NCBI GenBank assembly: GCA_016933955.1
Contig: JAFGTT010000004.1
Coordinates: 60,771 to 124,770 of the forward strand
Reading direction: 5' to 3'
Length of the DNA stretch: 64,000 nucleotides
From: Candidatus Zixiibacteriota bacterium
GTDB taxonomy: Bacteria > Zixibacteria > MSB-5A5 > GN15 > PGXB01
The notes under the pieces are model-generated. The model was not told where the DNA came from and searched no databases. It saw only the letters and a list, made by a program, of their open reading frames with translations. Below are positions 27,762 through 36,990 of this stretch, piece after piece (positions within the stretch are counted from its first letter, which is position 1; each line of letters opens with the position of its first letter). A program made the translations under genes and the position numbers.

Positions 27762-29330
27762 ATGGCGGAACAAAGACAACGATGGGGAACCAGGGTCGGA
27801 GTTATACTTGCGGTTGCCGGGTCGGCCGTCGGTTTGGGGAATTTCCTTCGTTTTCCCGTGCAGGCCGGTAAATACGGCGAGGGCGCTTTCATGATTCCGT
27901 ACCTGATCGCTCTGTTATTGGTTGGAATACCATTGATGTGGGTCGAATGGACGGCCGGGCGCTATGGCGGAGGATTCGGGCATTCCAGCGCCCCCGGCAT
28001 TTTTCATTCTCTCTGGAACAAAAACCGCTTTATTAAATATTTCGGCATTTTCGGGATATTCGGTCCCTTTTTAATTTATATGTACTATGTTTATATTGAG
28101 TCCTGGTGCCTGGCATACGCCTACTATTCCCTTACCGGGCAATTATCGAATCTGGCATCAAGCGAGAGTTTCATACATTTCCTTTCAGGCTATCAGGGTA
28201 TCGACAGCGCCGGATTCATTGCCGGGACTGCTCCGGGGGTTATATTTTTCATTATCACCTTTATACTCAATATATCGGTGACCTATTTCGGTATTCGCGG
28301 GGGAATAGAAAAACTGTGTAACATTGCCATGCCGATCCTCTTCTTCTTCGGGATTGTCCTGGCTATCAGAGTCATCACTCTTTTCGCCCCGGACCCCCTG
28401 CATCCCGATTGGAGTTCTATCAACGGTCTGGGATTTTTATGGAATGCTGATCTGTCGGCCTTAGGATCTCCAAAGGTATGGGTGGCCGCCACCGGGCAAA
28501 TATTCTTTACGCTGTCGGTCGGAATGGGAGTCATCCTGACATATTCCAGTTATTTGAGAAAAAGTGATGATGTCGCCTTGTCCGGTTTGGCGGCGGCCTC
28601 GACCAATGAATTTGCCGAGGTTATTCTGGGCGGGTCCATCGTTATTCCGGCCGCCTTTATATTTTTTGGTCCCAATGATATCGTCGGAATTGCCGAATCA
28701 GGAGCCTTTAACCTTGGCTTTGTCACCATGCCGCAAATCTTTAACCAACTGCCTCTTGGCGCTATCTTCGGGTTTTTATGGTTTTTCATGCTGTTTCTGG
28801 CAGGGATTACTTCATCGATTTCCATCGCACAACCATCGGTGGCCTTTCTGGAAGATGAATTCGATATCAGCCGCCCCAGGGCCGTGAAAATATTCGGTAT
28901 CGCGGCTTTTATCTTATGCCAGCCGGCGCTCTGGTTTTTGCACCGGGGAGTCCTCGATGATCTTGATTTCTGGGGTGCCAATTTTGTTATTGTCTTTGGA
29001 GCGGCGCTCGAGATAATTCTCCTGGCCTGGGTATTCGGTATTGATAAAGCCTGGGATGAATTACACCTGGGAAGCAAAATAAAAATCCCACGAATTTATC
29101 GATTCATCATTAAATACATCACCCCCACCGCCCTGATTGTCCTGCTGGCCTGGTGGATCAAGGAAGAGTGGTGGAATGTCATAACCATGCAGGGTGTTCC
29201 CGATGAAAATATTCCCTATGTTCTCGGGACAAGATTACTTCTGTTGAGTATCCTGATAATCCTGGCCATAATGGTTCGCATGGCCTGGCGACGGCGTAAA
29301 CGGAATCAGAAGGAGGGTGACATATCATGA
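27762..29330 (+). CDS. SNF (NSS) family sodium-dependent transporter
   Basis: 522 residues, about twelve membrane helices. The N-terminus RWGTRVGVILAVAGSAVGLGNFLRFP is the NSS sodium/substrate site signature (unwound helix 1). Further motifs are GGAFMIPY-like GEGAFMIPYLIALLLVGIP and a helix-6 region FFTLSVGMGVILTYSSYL. It should import an amino acid or similar solute with sodium; the substrate cannot be read from sequence. It ends in a 4-nt ATGA overlap with a 43-residue membrane protein gene, like the MetP/MetS arrangement. Confidence 0.92.
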   Translation: MAEQRQRWGTRVGVILAVAGSAVGLGNFLRFPVQAGKYGEGAFMIPYLIALLLVGIPLMWVEWTAGRYGGGFGHSSAPGIFHSLWNKNRFIKYFGIFGIFGPFLIYMYYVYIESWCLAYAYYSLTGQLSNLASSESFIHFLSGYQGIDSAGFIAGTAPGVIFFIITFILNISVTYFGIRGGIEKLCNIAMPILFFFGIVLAIRVITLFAPDPLHPDWSSINGLGFLWNADLSALGSPKVWVAATGQIFFTLSVGMGVILTYSSYLRKSDDVALSGLAAASTNEFAEVILGGSIVIPAAFIFFGPNDIVGIAESGAFNLGFVTMPQIFNQLPLGAIFGFLWFFMLFLAGITSSISIAQPSVAFLEDEFDISRPRAVKIFGIAAFILCQPALWFLHRGVLDDLDFWGANFVIVFGAALEIILLAWVFGIDKAWDELHLGSKIKIPRIYRFIIKYITPTALIVLLAWWIKEEWWNVITMQGVPDENIPYVLGTRLLLLSILIILAIMVRMAWRRRKRNQKEGDIS

Positions 29331-29458
29331 CTACCGGCGGTTGGATATTTATGATATTAGCATGGGGCATGATAATAGGCGTGATGGCATTTTGTTATAC
29401 AAAAGTGATGCGGGATAGGGATGATCAGCCCTTTGATACGACTGATTTTACGGATTAA
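29327..29458 (+). CDS. 43-residue single-helix membrane protein, MetS-like partner of the SNF transporter
   Basis: The ATG overlaps the transporter stop (ATGA). One predicted helix covers about residues 5-24 (GWIFMILAWGMIIGVMAFCY), followed by a basic residue and an acidic tail (KVMRDRDDQPFDTTDFTD). Actinobacterial MetP-type SNF importers have a small helix partner, MetS, encoded in the same way; that parallel is the basis of the call. An upstream AAGGAGGG lies 9 nt before the ATG. Its stop overlaps the stop of the convergent regulator gene by four bases. Confidence 0.75.
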   Translation: MTTGGWIFMILAWGMIIGVMAFCYTKVMRDRDDQPFDTTDFTD

Positions 29459-30882
29459 AAGATATTGTACTTGGCCATTCGATCGCGAAGCGTATTGCGC
29501 GAGATACCCAGCATTTCCGAGGTTCGTACTTGATTGGAGCCAAAATGCTTCAGGCATGATGAAATCAAAGCCCGTTCCAAAGCCGATTCCAGGAAATAAT
29601 AGATCTTTCCTTGAGAATTATTAATCAATTTTGGCAGGACCGGATCGATAATCTTCCGGAATACCTCAATATAATCATCTTGAAGATTATCCAGGTCGAT
29701 TTCCACCCTGCTTTCGATTTCGGAAAAAATCGGAAAATCATCCGGCTGCAGGATGTCCGATTTGGTCATAACGCATGCCGTATGGATATTATTCTCAAGT
29801 TCACGGACATTGCCCGGCCAGGGATACTTCATTAGCATGGTCAGAGCTTTTTGTGAAACCCCCCGGATGTCTTTGCCCAGTTGTCCGGAAAAGCGGTTGA
29901 CAAAATGATCGGCCAGAAGCGGGATATCATCTTTACGTTCACGAAGTGGCGGGATGAAGATTGAGGCCACTTTTAGGCGATAAAAGAGATCAACCCGGAA
30001 GGAGCCTTCTTTCATGCATTGAACCAGCGATTTATTGGTTGCCGCAACCACCCGGACGTCAACTTCAATGGTTTCATTACCGCCGACCCGTTCGAATTTC
30101 TTTTCCTGCAGGGCTCTTAGCAGTTTGGACTGGGTCAGCATCGACATGTCTGCGATTTCATCAAGGAAAATGGTCCCCTGGTTGGCCTGTTCGAATTTCC
30201 CCAGACGCTTGAAATAGGCACCGGTAAAGGCTCCCTTTTCATGACCGAACAACTCCGATTCCAGAAGAGTTTCGGCCAAGGCGGCGCAATTGACCGAGAG
30301 AAAAGGTTTGCTGCGACGATGGGATGAGCGATGGATGGCCCGGGCAATTAATTCCTTCCCGGTTCCGGATTCACCGAAAATCAAAACAGCCGCATCCGAT
30401 TTGGCAACTTGTCCAATCAGCTTGGCGATTTCAACGATTTCAGGTGATTTCCCCACGATTTCATCGACATCATAGGGTTCGCTTTCGCCCAGTGGTCGGA
30501 TGGTCTTACTCCGGTTTTTTTTCTGTCCGCAGGCTTTGTTGACATTGTCTATCAGTTTCTGGATTTCAAATGGTTTGGTTAAATATTCATAGGCCCCTTC
30601 TCTCATCGCTTCCATAGCGTTTTCGGTAGAGATGAAACCGGAAATCATAATGATCGGGATTCTGATGTCATTGAGCTTGACCTGTTTTAAAATATCAAGA
30701 CCCGACATCCCGGGCAAATTGACATCCAGCAAAACAGCATCAATATCACCATGGCTTTTTAAAAAATCTATCGATTGGCGGCCATCTCCAAGGAAATAAA
30801 AATGGAACCGCTCGGGATCAAAAAGATTGGCCAATGACTTTGAAACTTCGGCATCATCGTCGACAATCAATATATTTTTCAT
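29455..30882 (-). CDS. Sigma-54-dependent response regulator (NtrC family)
   Basis: 475 residues. Receiver domain 1-about 120 with acidic pocket VDDD (7-10), phospho-acceptor Asp53 in VLLDVNLPGMSG and the conserved Lys in YLTKPFEI. AAA+ domain with Walker A GESGTGKE, the sigma-54 contact loop GAFTGA, Walker B TIFLDEIADM and the arginine-finger region FRVDLFYRLKV. C-terminal Fis-type helix-turn-helix with QVRTSEMLGISRNTLRDRM. It activates RpoN promoters after phosphorylation by an unlinked histidine kinase; no kinase is next door. Between AAA+ and HTH is a longer acidic linker. Confidence 0.93.
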   Translation of the reverse strand: MKNILIVDDDAEVSKSLANLFDPERFHFYFLGDGRQSIDFLKSHGDIDAVLLDVNLPGMSGLDILKQVKLNDIRIPIIMISGFISTENAMEAMREGAYEYLTKPFEIQKLIDNVNKACGQKKNRSKTIRPLGESEPYDVDEIVGKSPEIVEIAKLIGQVAKSDAAVLIFGESGTGKELIARAIHRSSHRRSKPFLSVNCAALAETLLESELFGHEKGAFTGAYFKRLGKFEQANQGTIFLDEIADMSMLTQSKLLRALQEKKFERVGGNETIEVDVRVVAATNKSLVQCMKEGSFRVDLFYRLKVASIFIPPLRERKDDIPLLADHFVNRFSGQLGKDIRGVSQKALTMLMKYPWPGNVRELENNIHTACVMTKSDILQPDDFPIFSEIESRVEIDLDNLQDDYIEVFRKIIDPVLPKLINNSQGKIYYFLESALERALISSCLKHFGSNQVRTSEMLGISRNTLRDRMAKYNIF

Positions 30883-30952
30883 AAAAAGTTAATACCCTTC
30901 ATATTTATTAAGATTTATCGGATTCTGAAGGGAATTATTTAGTCAACAGGAG

Positions 30953-30983
30953 AAGCAAAAGGCCTTTAAAATAGCCTTTTTCC
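30953..30983 (-). terminator. Hairpin after the membrane protein gene at 31114
   Basis: Stem AAAAGGC/GCCTTTT around a 10-nt loop, with T-runs on both sides. It is read on the minus strand downstream of the gene ending at 31114. The 230-nt gap it lies in shows no clear promoter for the regulator. Confidence 0.5.
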
Positions 30984-31113
30984 CGTTTTTCGAAGCCTTT
31001 CCGGCAGGAAATAAAAATATTGTCCTAATCTGAATTGGTTATTGTGTTATCGAATAGAATGCCGAAAAAACACCCCTGATACTATAACCTGATGAAAATG
31101 GGTCGACTAATTG

Positions 31114-31956
31114 CTATTCTTCCTCAAGAAGAAATTTGACCACCGCCCCGGTCAGGATATAATTGACTATTGCATCTACTATTATCCCGATTAGCAATAT
31201 GTAAAAAACCAGTTCGGGAGAGAATTTGTCAACAATAATCTCGACTTTTTCGGACAGGTAGGTGATCGGCAGGGTCAGTAAAAACGGAAACAGGGTTAAA
31301 AAGAAAGTAAAAACCGGATTCTCGGCAAATAACCTGAAAGATGTTTTAAAAGCCCCGAGAATATTTTCGCCATAGGCAATAACGGCCGGAACAGCATAAA
31401 TAAAAACTGAATAAATAACCACGCCTACCAGTTTGAGCGCGATATCAAAGACCGCCATTCTCCTGGGAGAGCCAGAAAGATAATCGTGGAAGATTGCCGG
31501 GGCGTACCAGTTAACGGCAAATATAATTCCCGAAATTATCACCCAGATAACCAGAAGAGCGGGCCATTTACGGAAGATGGCAGGAAATTCGGCATTATTC
31601 GCTCGTCTCGGCTCAAGAGCCCTGATAAACAAGGCCGCTGTTAAACCTATTGCCAAACCTTCAAAGATGATACTTGCGGCCAGCTTAAGCCATTGAAAGA
31701 CAAAAGGTAGCATTAAATACAGACTCGGGTAATGCCCGAAATATTCCGCATTCCGATCTCCCAGCAATCCAACCAGCGGTGAAAGAATGGTATAAATAAA
31801 AGGATTCACATAATTACAAAGCATTATGAGTATGATAAATTGCAGTATGGCGTAAAGTATGAATGGTAGCCACAAACGGCCGCGGAAAAACCACCGGATC
31901 GAAATTAGATAGAGACCGATAAGGCGATTCAGTTTGGCTATGAAGTTCAAATCCAA
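31114..31956 (-). CDS. Predicted inner-membrane protein, unknown function
   Basis: 280 residues with about six hydrophobic segments (LPFILYAILQFIILIMLC, FQWLKLAASIIFEGLAIGLTAALF, ALLVIWVIISGIIFAV, VGVVIYSVFIYAVPAVIAY, FTFFLTLFPFLLTLP, FYILLIGIIVDAIVNYIL). The pattern resembles DUF-type membrane proteins with a repeated six-helix core; no catalytic residue stands out. It follows the FN3 lipoprotein gene by 9 nt and is the end of that group. Confidence 0.75.
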   Translation of the reverse strand: MDLNFIAKLNRLIGLYLISIRWFFRGRLWLPFILYAILQFIILIMLCNYVNPFIYTILSPLVGLLGDRNAEYFGHYPSLYLMLPFVFQWLKLAASIIFEGLAIGLTAALFIRALEPRRANNAEFPAIFRKWPALLVIWVIISGIIFAVNWYAPAIFHDYLSGSPRRMAVFDIALKLVGVVIYSVFIYAVPAVIAYGENILGAFKTSFRLFAENPVFTFFLTLFPFLLTLPITYLSEKVEIIVDKFSPELVFYILLIGIIVDAIVNYILTGAVVKFLLEEE

Positions 31957-31965
31957 TCCCCCAAG

Positions 31966-33501
31966 TTAATTTGTAATTTGCACATCGGCCGACATGGAGT
32001 ATTTGCCTTGCCGATCAAAGACACAAATAACATAATGATATGTTCCCGAGGAGGGATTATCTTCATAACTGGTCGTCGCCTGGCTGTTTATAATCTGTAA
32101 CGGTGAAAGCGATGGGATATCTCCGTAATTGATGGTTGAATTCCTCCTGAATACCCGATATGAAGCAAAATCCTCATCATTATTGGAGGTCCAGGTCAGG
32201 GTCACAGTACCATCTTCAGCCCTGGCGGCAAGAATCACAGCGGCCGGGGCGGCATTGACCAGAGTCATCGCCGAAACCGCTTCAGAGGCCGCTGAAAGGC
32301 CAGTGTTGTCGAAAACATAAACCCGGTAATAATACCGGGTGCTGTCATCAAGATTGGTATCGCTATAAGTCAAAGTGGCGCTACTGATGATGACTTCAAT
32401 CGGCTCGGAATCCAAACTGACAGTCGTGATCGTATCCCGATATATATGATAAGCCGCAAAATCATCATTGGCCGATTCCGACCAGTTCAAACGGATTTTA
32501 GACGATGATTCGGCCACGGCCACCAGGGAAACCGGAAGAGGTGGATTGGAGATATTCAAAGGCTCTGTAATCCAGTATTCTTCGGCATTATTTCCGGCCG
32601 CATCCGAGAAATTCGCTCGCACTACTCCATCCACTAACTCTAAATTATAAGGCACGGTAAAATCCAAGCTATAGACAAAAATACCTGCCGATGAATCACT
32701 GGCGTCAACATTATATTGTAATTCAAGGCCGCTTCGCCCCGGGAATGATATACTGGCCGAACCATCCATTTCTCCGGTAATGACAGTAAATGTAATTACA
32801 CTGTCCCGGGCAAGGATGATATCAGATGGGTTAAAATAGGCCGTATCGATTTCCGTTTTTGTGTCCAGAATAATTGTATCTGCAATTGGCTGAAGACTGT
32901 TAGATTCCGAACCATCGGCAAATTGAATCCTGGCATAGATATACTTGGCCCCATCATTCTGGCTCAAACGAAAGCTCTTGGTGGTCGAATAAGTCTCCCA
33001 GCGCGTCTCGGAAAAAGCCGGATCCTCGGATAATTCAACCAGCGCGGCCGTCACCGGGACAACAAAAGTAACAGAAACATTGCGTGAACTTGTGTACCTG
33101 GAACCGCCGTTGATATTCAGTGAAACCACCCCGAAAGTCGAAAATACCGGATCGGACTTATTGCTTTCCAGCCCATTCGAGTCAACCGATGCCACGGCAA
33201 AATAATACACTCGCCCCGGAGTAAGAGAGGTGATTAGTGATGATGTATCAGTGGTGGTTTCCCAGAGAATGTAGCTTGTATCCAGCGTATCCTCGGAATA
33301 ATAGACTCGATAAGAGATATCATCGGATATGTCGACGGTTTCCCAGATCAGAACCACGCCGTCACCGGCGTGCAAGATTTTTACGGCATCGGGAATTACC
33401 GGTTCAGCCGGTAGGTCAAAATCAAGATTTTCAGATTCTATATACCGACTGCATCCGGCCACCATTAGAATAATCAACAATAATACTATTAGATTCTTCA
33501 T
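31966..33501 (-). CDS. Fibronectin type III repeat lipoprotein
   Basis: 511 residues. Lipoprotein signal IVLLLIILMVAGC (lipid Cys near 17). At least three FN3-like domains: about 40-125 (AVKILHAGDGVVLIWETVD, YYFAVASVDSNGLES), about 325-410 (VSLVAVAESSSKIRLNWSES, RYYYRVYVFDNTGLSAAS) and about 415-510 (VILAARAEDGTVTLTWTSN, THYVICVFDRQGKYS). In between is an Ig-like stretch with many Thr/Ser/Asp. Probably a surface or periplasmic binding or adhesion module. It is preceded by the PEGA-domain gene (15 nt away) and followed by the membrane protein, suggesting a joint envelope role. Confidence 0.8.
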   Translation of the reverse strand: MKNLIVLLLIILMVAGCSRYIESENLDFDLPAEPVIPDAVKILHAGDGVVLIWETVDISDDISYRVYYSEDTLDTSYILWETTTDTSSLITSLTPGRVYYFAVASVDSNGLESNKSDPVFSTFGVVSLNINGGSRYTSSRNVSVTFVVPVTAALVELSEDPAFSETRWETYSTTKSFRLSQNDGAKYIYARIQFADGSESNSLQPIADTIILDTKTEIDTAYFNPSDIILARDSVITFTVITGEMDGSASISFPGRSGLELQYNVDASDSSAGIFVYSLDFTVPYNLELVDGVVRANFSDAAGNNAEEYWITEPLNISNPPLPVSLVAVAESSSKIRLNWSESANDDFAAYHIYRDTITTVSLDSEPIEVIISSATLTYSDTNLDDSTRYYYRVYVFDNTGLSAASEAVSAMTLVNAAPAAVILAARAEDGTVTLTWTSNNDEDFASYRVFRRNSTINYGDIPSLSPLQIINSQATTSYEDNPSSGTYHYVICVFDRQGKYSMSADVQITN

Positions 33502-33516
33502 ATCTTCACCCCATCA

Positions 33517-34239
33517 TCAAAATCTATGACTTAAAATGACCTGGGCTCCCCCCTGTTTTAGATCTGGTTTAACGGTAATATTATCAACCGATAAAAGTCC
33601 CTCATTTTCGGGGAAAAGAAACAGAATATCGAGCAGGTTTAAACTCCAGACCGCAATTGCGGCTCCAATGGTTATTCTTCGAAGACTTTCGGCATCATAA
33701 GCATCCTTACGTGCCTCGGCCAGGGTCGAGTAAAGAGCCTCCTTTTCGCCATAGGATGTCAAGTTATTGTATTCCACCTCCATGTCCTCATAGCGATCGA
33801 CCTTGTCATTATAATCGGCATCGGCGATTAAAAAACTGCCTATCGCACCAATGGCTAGAACGGTAAATATCCCGCCCTTGAATTTCCGGTCAGCATAATA
33901 TTGGCCCCATCCAGGAATAAACAATGATCGGGCAAATCCTTTGAATCTCGTTTTGGCTTTCAGATTGACCGACAGACTGGAGATTTTATCGCGTTGAAGA
34001 TAAAGAGTCGATTTATAGGTTTCGAAACCATATTTTTTTACCTGTATATTATACTTTCCGTCCAGGGGTTGAAGGAATTGTACTGGAGTAACCCCAATAA
34101 TGGTCAGATTTCCTTTCAAGGTAACTTCAGCACCCTGCGGATTAGAAGTAACTGTCAACCCGGCCTGCTTATCCTGGGCCGCCGACACCAGAGGAATAAT
34201 AATGATAAGGGCCAGAATCAAACTCCCTTTGGATGACAT
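33517..34239 (-). CDS. PEGA-domain protein with C-terminal DUF5683-like membrane region
   Basis: 240 residues from the ATG at 34239. Signal peptide (GSLILALIIIIPLVSAA). PEGA domain about 23-95: GLTVTSNPQGAEVTLKG, TPVQFLQPLDGKYNIQVKKYGFE. The second half has ARSLFIPGWGQYYADRKFKGG and a hydrophobic stretch, as in DUF5683 proteins of Bacteroidota-like bacteria, then IAVWSLNLLDILFLFP. Function unknown; PEGA domains are surface-protein modules. First gene of the group with the FN3 lipoprotein. Confidence 0.75.
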   Translation of the reverse strand: MSSKGSLILALIIIIPLVSAAQDKQAGLTVTSNPQGAEVTLKGNLTIIGVTPVQFLQPLDGKYNIQVKKYGFETYKSTLYLQRDKISSLSVNLKAKTRFKGFARSLFIPGWGQYYADRKFKGGIFTVLAIGAIGSFLIADADYNDKVDRYEDMEVEYNNLTSYGEKEALYSTLAEARKDAYDAESLRRITIGAAIAVWSLNLLDILFLFPENEGLLSVDNITVKPDLKQGGAQVILSHRF

Positions 34240-34279
34240 AATAAAACCCACTTCCTTGTTTTATCAATCTAATCGGAAA

Positions 34280-34308
34280 AAAATAAAATAATCCAAACAA
34301 TAATTCAA
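34280..34308 (-). promoter_or_regulatory. Candidate promoter for the PEGA-FN3-membrane protein group
   Basis: The minus strand has TTGAAT (34303-34308), a 17-nt spacer and TATTTT (34280-34285), about 40 nt before the ATG. It lies just beyond the sugar-transferase terminator. Confidence 0.4.
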
Positions 34309-34318
34309 CAAATAAAAA

Positions 34319-34347
34319 ACGCCGCATCAAAGAGAGTGATGCGGCGT
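34319..34347 (-). terminator. Terminator of the sugar transferase gene
   Basis: Perfect 11-bp stem ACGCCGCATCA / TGATGCGGCGT with a 7-nt loop, followed on the minus strand by TTTTTTATTTG. A textbook intrinsic terminator. Confidence 0.85.
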
Positions 34348-34361
34348 TCAAATTTATTCAC

Positions 34362-35300
34362 TCAGCAGGCACCTTTGCCCGTCAAAACAACCAACACTGT
34401 TCGGGCAAGGATTTTCAAATCGCTCCGGATTGACCAGTTACGGATATAATTGACATCATGCTTCACCTTGGTGATAACCGATTCAATCGAGGAATCATAG
34501 CCGCTACTCACCTGGGCTAATCCGGTAACACCCGGTTTCACACGCAGGCGAACGCCATAATTGGGGACTTTCTCTTTAAGATCCCGGACAAACACCGAAC
34601 GCTCCGGACGCGGGCCAACCAATGACATATCGCCCATGAGAACATTAATCAATTGGGGAATCTCGTCGATTCTGGTCTTTCTCATGAAACGCCCCAAACG
34701 GGTCACGCGAGAATCATTTTGGGTCGCCCACACCGGTCCCGACTTTTTCTCTGCATCCTGAACCATTGTACGAAATTTTATAACCTTAAAAGGTTTGCCG
34801 AAATTATCGACACGCCGCCGGTCACGCGACCGACGATTTTCATCGGAGTCGGTCCTATATAGTCTGCGGTTGCGACGGCGACGATTGATACCGACGCGTT
34901 CCTGCGTGTAAAACACCGGCCCGGGACTACCAAGTTTAATCAAAATCGGTATGACTACCAAAATGGGAAGGGCCAGTATCAGACCCAGAATCGATCCGAA
35001 AATATCCAGAACCTTTTTGAATAATTTGTCAATCATACCAACAACATATTTTAAAGGGTTCGAGACTCCCTCCGGAATTATCAAAGTATATGAAATCAGA
35101 GCCAAAAGAAATAAAATACCGGTTGTTATTTCCCCATAATAGAAATTGGCCAATTCGCCGGGCGATTGCCGCCGCTTACTGGCAGAAATGGCACCACGAT
35201 TCAGACTGATAACCCGCCCGTATCCAACCATGGTTGAGGGGATGGCAATGGAAGGAGTCGCCTTGGTTTCTATACTGCTGTTAATCCGGTTTTCGTTCAT
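34362..35300 (-). CDS. Initiating sugar transferase (WcaJ/WbaP-type polyprenyl-phosphate glycosyl-1-phosphate transferase)
   Basis: 312 residues. A short N-terminal part carries one membrane helix (ITTGILFLLALISYTLII) in place of the usual four. The bacterial sugar transferase domain follows: re-entrant helix SILGLILALPILVVIPILIKL, then PVFYTQERVG, FKVIKFRTM, RVTRLGRFMRKTRIDEIPQL and DMSLVGPRPER, and SSGYDSS near the end. Between QERVG and GKPFKVIKFRTM is an Arg-rich insert of about 30 residues (about 150-180), unlike the few residues usual there. It starts exopolysaccharide or O-antigen repeat units on undecaprenyl phosphate. No other glycan polymer genes adjoin it. Confidence 0.9.
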   Translation of the reverse strand: MNENRINSSIETKATPSIAIPSTMVGYGRVISLNRGAISASKRRQSPGELANFYYGEITTGILFLLALISYTLIIPEGVSNPLKYVVGMIDKLFKKVLDIFGSILGLILALPILVVIPILIKLGSPGPVFYTQERVGINRRRRNRRLYRTDSDENRRSRDRRRVDNFGKPFKVIKFRTMVQDAEKKSGPVWATQNDSRVTRLGRFMRKTRIDEIPQLINVLMGDMSLVGPRPERSVFVRDLKEKVPNYGVRLRVKPGVTGLAQVSSGYDSSIESVITKVKHDVNYIRNWSIRSDLKILARTVLVVLTGKGAC

Positions 35301-35664
35301 TATTCGATATCAGCTGTAACGGTATTAATTTTCTTATTTTAGAATACTTTAATCACTCAGATGAATCTTCAGCAAATAAATTGCCCAAACACCCCAAATG
35401 GCCATTTTTGCGGCAAATCCCGGCAAAAATAAGGAATCTGCCACATAATAGATTGTCTGTTAATCACTTACAGCCACAACTGCAATTGTTAATATTATGG
35501 CAATCCTGTAATAAAACTCTAACAAAGAAAATTATGGTGTGAATTCCTGAAGCACTCAACACAATACGTGCAATGAATTGCGCATAACATACGAAAAGAA
35601 TTGCACGAAAAAAGAAAGGCCGAAATCGAATTCCGGCCCATACAACTATAGATTGAGACCTGTC
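35301..35664. other. Intergenic region with terminator and inverted repeats
   Basis: 364 nt between two minus-strand genes. It holds the PorV-gene terminator, an inverted repeat CGTGCAAT (35567-35574) / ATTGCACG (35600-35607) and the 12-bp palindrome AAATGGCCATTT (35396-35407). I find no coding frame or tRNA. The sugar-transferase promoter should be here, but no pair stands out. Confidence 0.5.
35612..35640 (-). terminator. Terminator of the PorV-like gene
   Basis: Stem GGCCG / CGGCC (arms 35634-35638 and 35618-35622) with an 11-nt loop, followed on the minus strand by TTTCTTTTTTCG. Confidence 0.7.
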
Positions 35665-36603
35665 TTACAGATCAAGAATGACACTGAATCGATGTAGATT
35701 CTCGGAACTGAATTTCTCCTGGGGAGAAAAAGTATAATCCAATCGGGCCGGGCCAAAAAGAGCCCCAACGCCAAATGAAAGCGACTGCCCAAACTCGCGT
35801 TCATCCTGGTTGGGATAATAGGCATAACCGGTCCGGATAAAATATTTGCCTTCGTAGTTCCATTCAAAACCGTTCTTCACACTCATCGTGCCGTAAAACT
35901 GGTTCTCGACTTCCAGAGCAGCCAGAAAAGACGATCCCAGAGGTCGGATTGACACCCCGGCTCTTATACCGGCCGGAAGATTCTCCTCAATCTGATCAAA
36001 TTTGATTTTCTGTCCCAGATTAATGGCCGTCACTGCCGCCGCGAAAAGATCGGTGTGATATCTGGCACCCAGATCCACAGCCAGAGCTGAAGCCGATTGA
36101 TCAGCCAGACTGATTACCACATATTTGACGGCAGAACCGAGGGAAAAATATTCACCAACCCTGTATCCGGCTGAAAAACTTGTCGCCAGATCATAGGTGC
36201 CGTTGATACTCCCGGTAGGAGCATCATACTGATCATAGCCCTCAATATCACCATAATTCATGTAGGAAAAGGCCAAACCAAGAGTCAATCGATCGGAGGC
36301 CGGGTAGGCCATCGACAAATATTCATAACTGAGATCCTGGTACCACGAAAAATGAGACAGGGCTAACTGAAGATTTGTTACTTCCACAAGGCCGGCCGGA
36401 TTCCAGTACGAGGCGGTCGCATCATCGGCCGCCGAAGAAAAAGCGCCTCCCATGGCGGCCGCTCTGGCACCAATCCCGATATTAAGAAATTCCGCCATGG
36501 CCTCTCCGCTACCGGCGGCTATTGATGTTCTGCCCAGAAGGGCGGTCACCAGAATAAGACAACCCCAGATGACCAGAATCTTGAAAAGACTTCGTTGCGA
36601 CAT
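35665..36603 (-). CDS. PorV/PorQ family outer-membrane protein (UPF0164)
   Basis: 312 residues from the ATG at 36603, with AGAGGG in front; the in-frame start at 36618 lacks a site. Signal peptide (ILVIWGCLILVTALLG). The family mark is the N-terminal strand-turn GIGARAAAMGGAFSSAADDATASYWNPAGL (split across about 43-72), followed by FadL-like barrel strands (LGLAFSYMNYGDIEGYD, FSAGYRVGEYFSLGSAVKY, FIRTGYAYYPNQ, LSFGVGALFGPARLDYTFSP). PorV shuttles substrates in type IX secretion in Bacteroidota, but many homologues act elsewhere. No other T9SS gene is in the window. Confidence 0.85.
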   Translation of the reverse strand: MSQRSLFKILVIWGCLILVTALLGRTSIAAGSGEAMAEFLNIGIGARAAAMGGAFSSAADDATASYWNPAGLVEVTNLQLALSHFSWYQDLSYEYLSMAYPASDRLTLGLAFSYMNYGDIEGYDQYDAPTGSINGTYDLATSFSAGYRVGEYFSLGSAVKYVVISLADQSASALAVDLGARYHTDLFAAAVTAINLGQKIKFDQIEENLPAGIRAGVSIRPLGSSFLAALEVENQFYGTMSVKNGFEWNYEGKYFIRTGYAYYPNQDEREFGQSLSFGVGALFGPARLDYTFSPQEKFSSENLHRFSVILDL

Positions 36604-36621
36604 AATTACCCTCTGCATTTC

Positions 36622-36649
36622 CCTATAATTTATTGGATAAGAATTGCAA
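36622..36649 (-). promoter_or_regulatory. Proximal promoter candidate of the PorV-like gene
   Basis: TTGCAA and TATAGG, 16 nt apart, just upstream of the ribosome binding site of the gene starting at 36603. Weak -10. Confidence 0.35.
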
Positions 36650-36990
36650 TGGAAATGCCCATCCCAGATAAGACAAAGAAATGTGAAGAAAAATATTGAA
36701 AGCCCCTTGATGACAATCTATGGTATTAAAATGCAAAGACTTACGGCAGTTTTTAGACTCGCCCATCTCCACCCCTAAAAAAAATCAACATCCCTGTCCA
36801 GGCCAAAAATCCACCCGCCTGCACCTTCCATGAACATATATCCTTCTTTAGCCCCGACATAGACAATAAGTCATTGTAATATTAGACCTTACATTTAAGG
36901 TTCAAATATTGAACATACCTATTGATAATGTCGGCTTTTTGGCCATATCATTTAACCAAATATTGGTTTTGCCCCATACTTTTTTATAAC

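Noticed and set aside
35665..36603. PorV as proof of a type IX secretion system
   Set aside because: The PorV/UPF0164 family is widespread without T9SS, and no other component is in the window.
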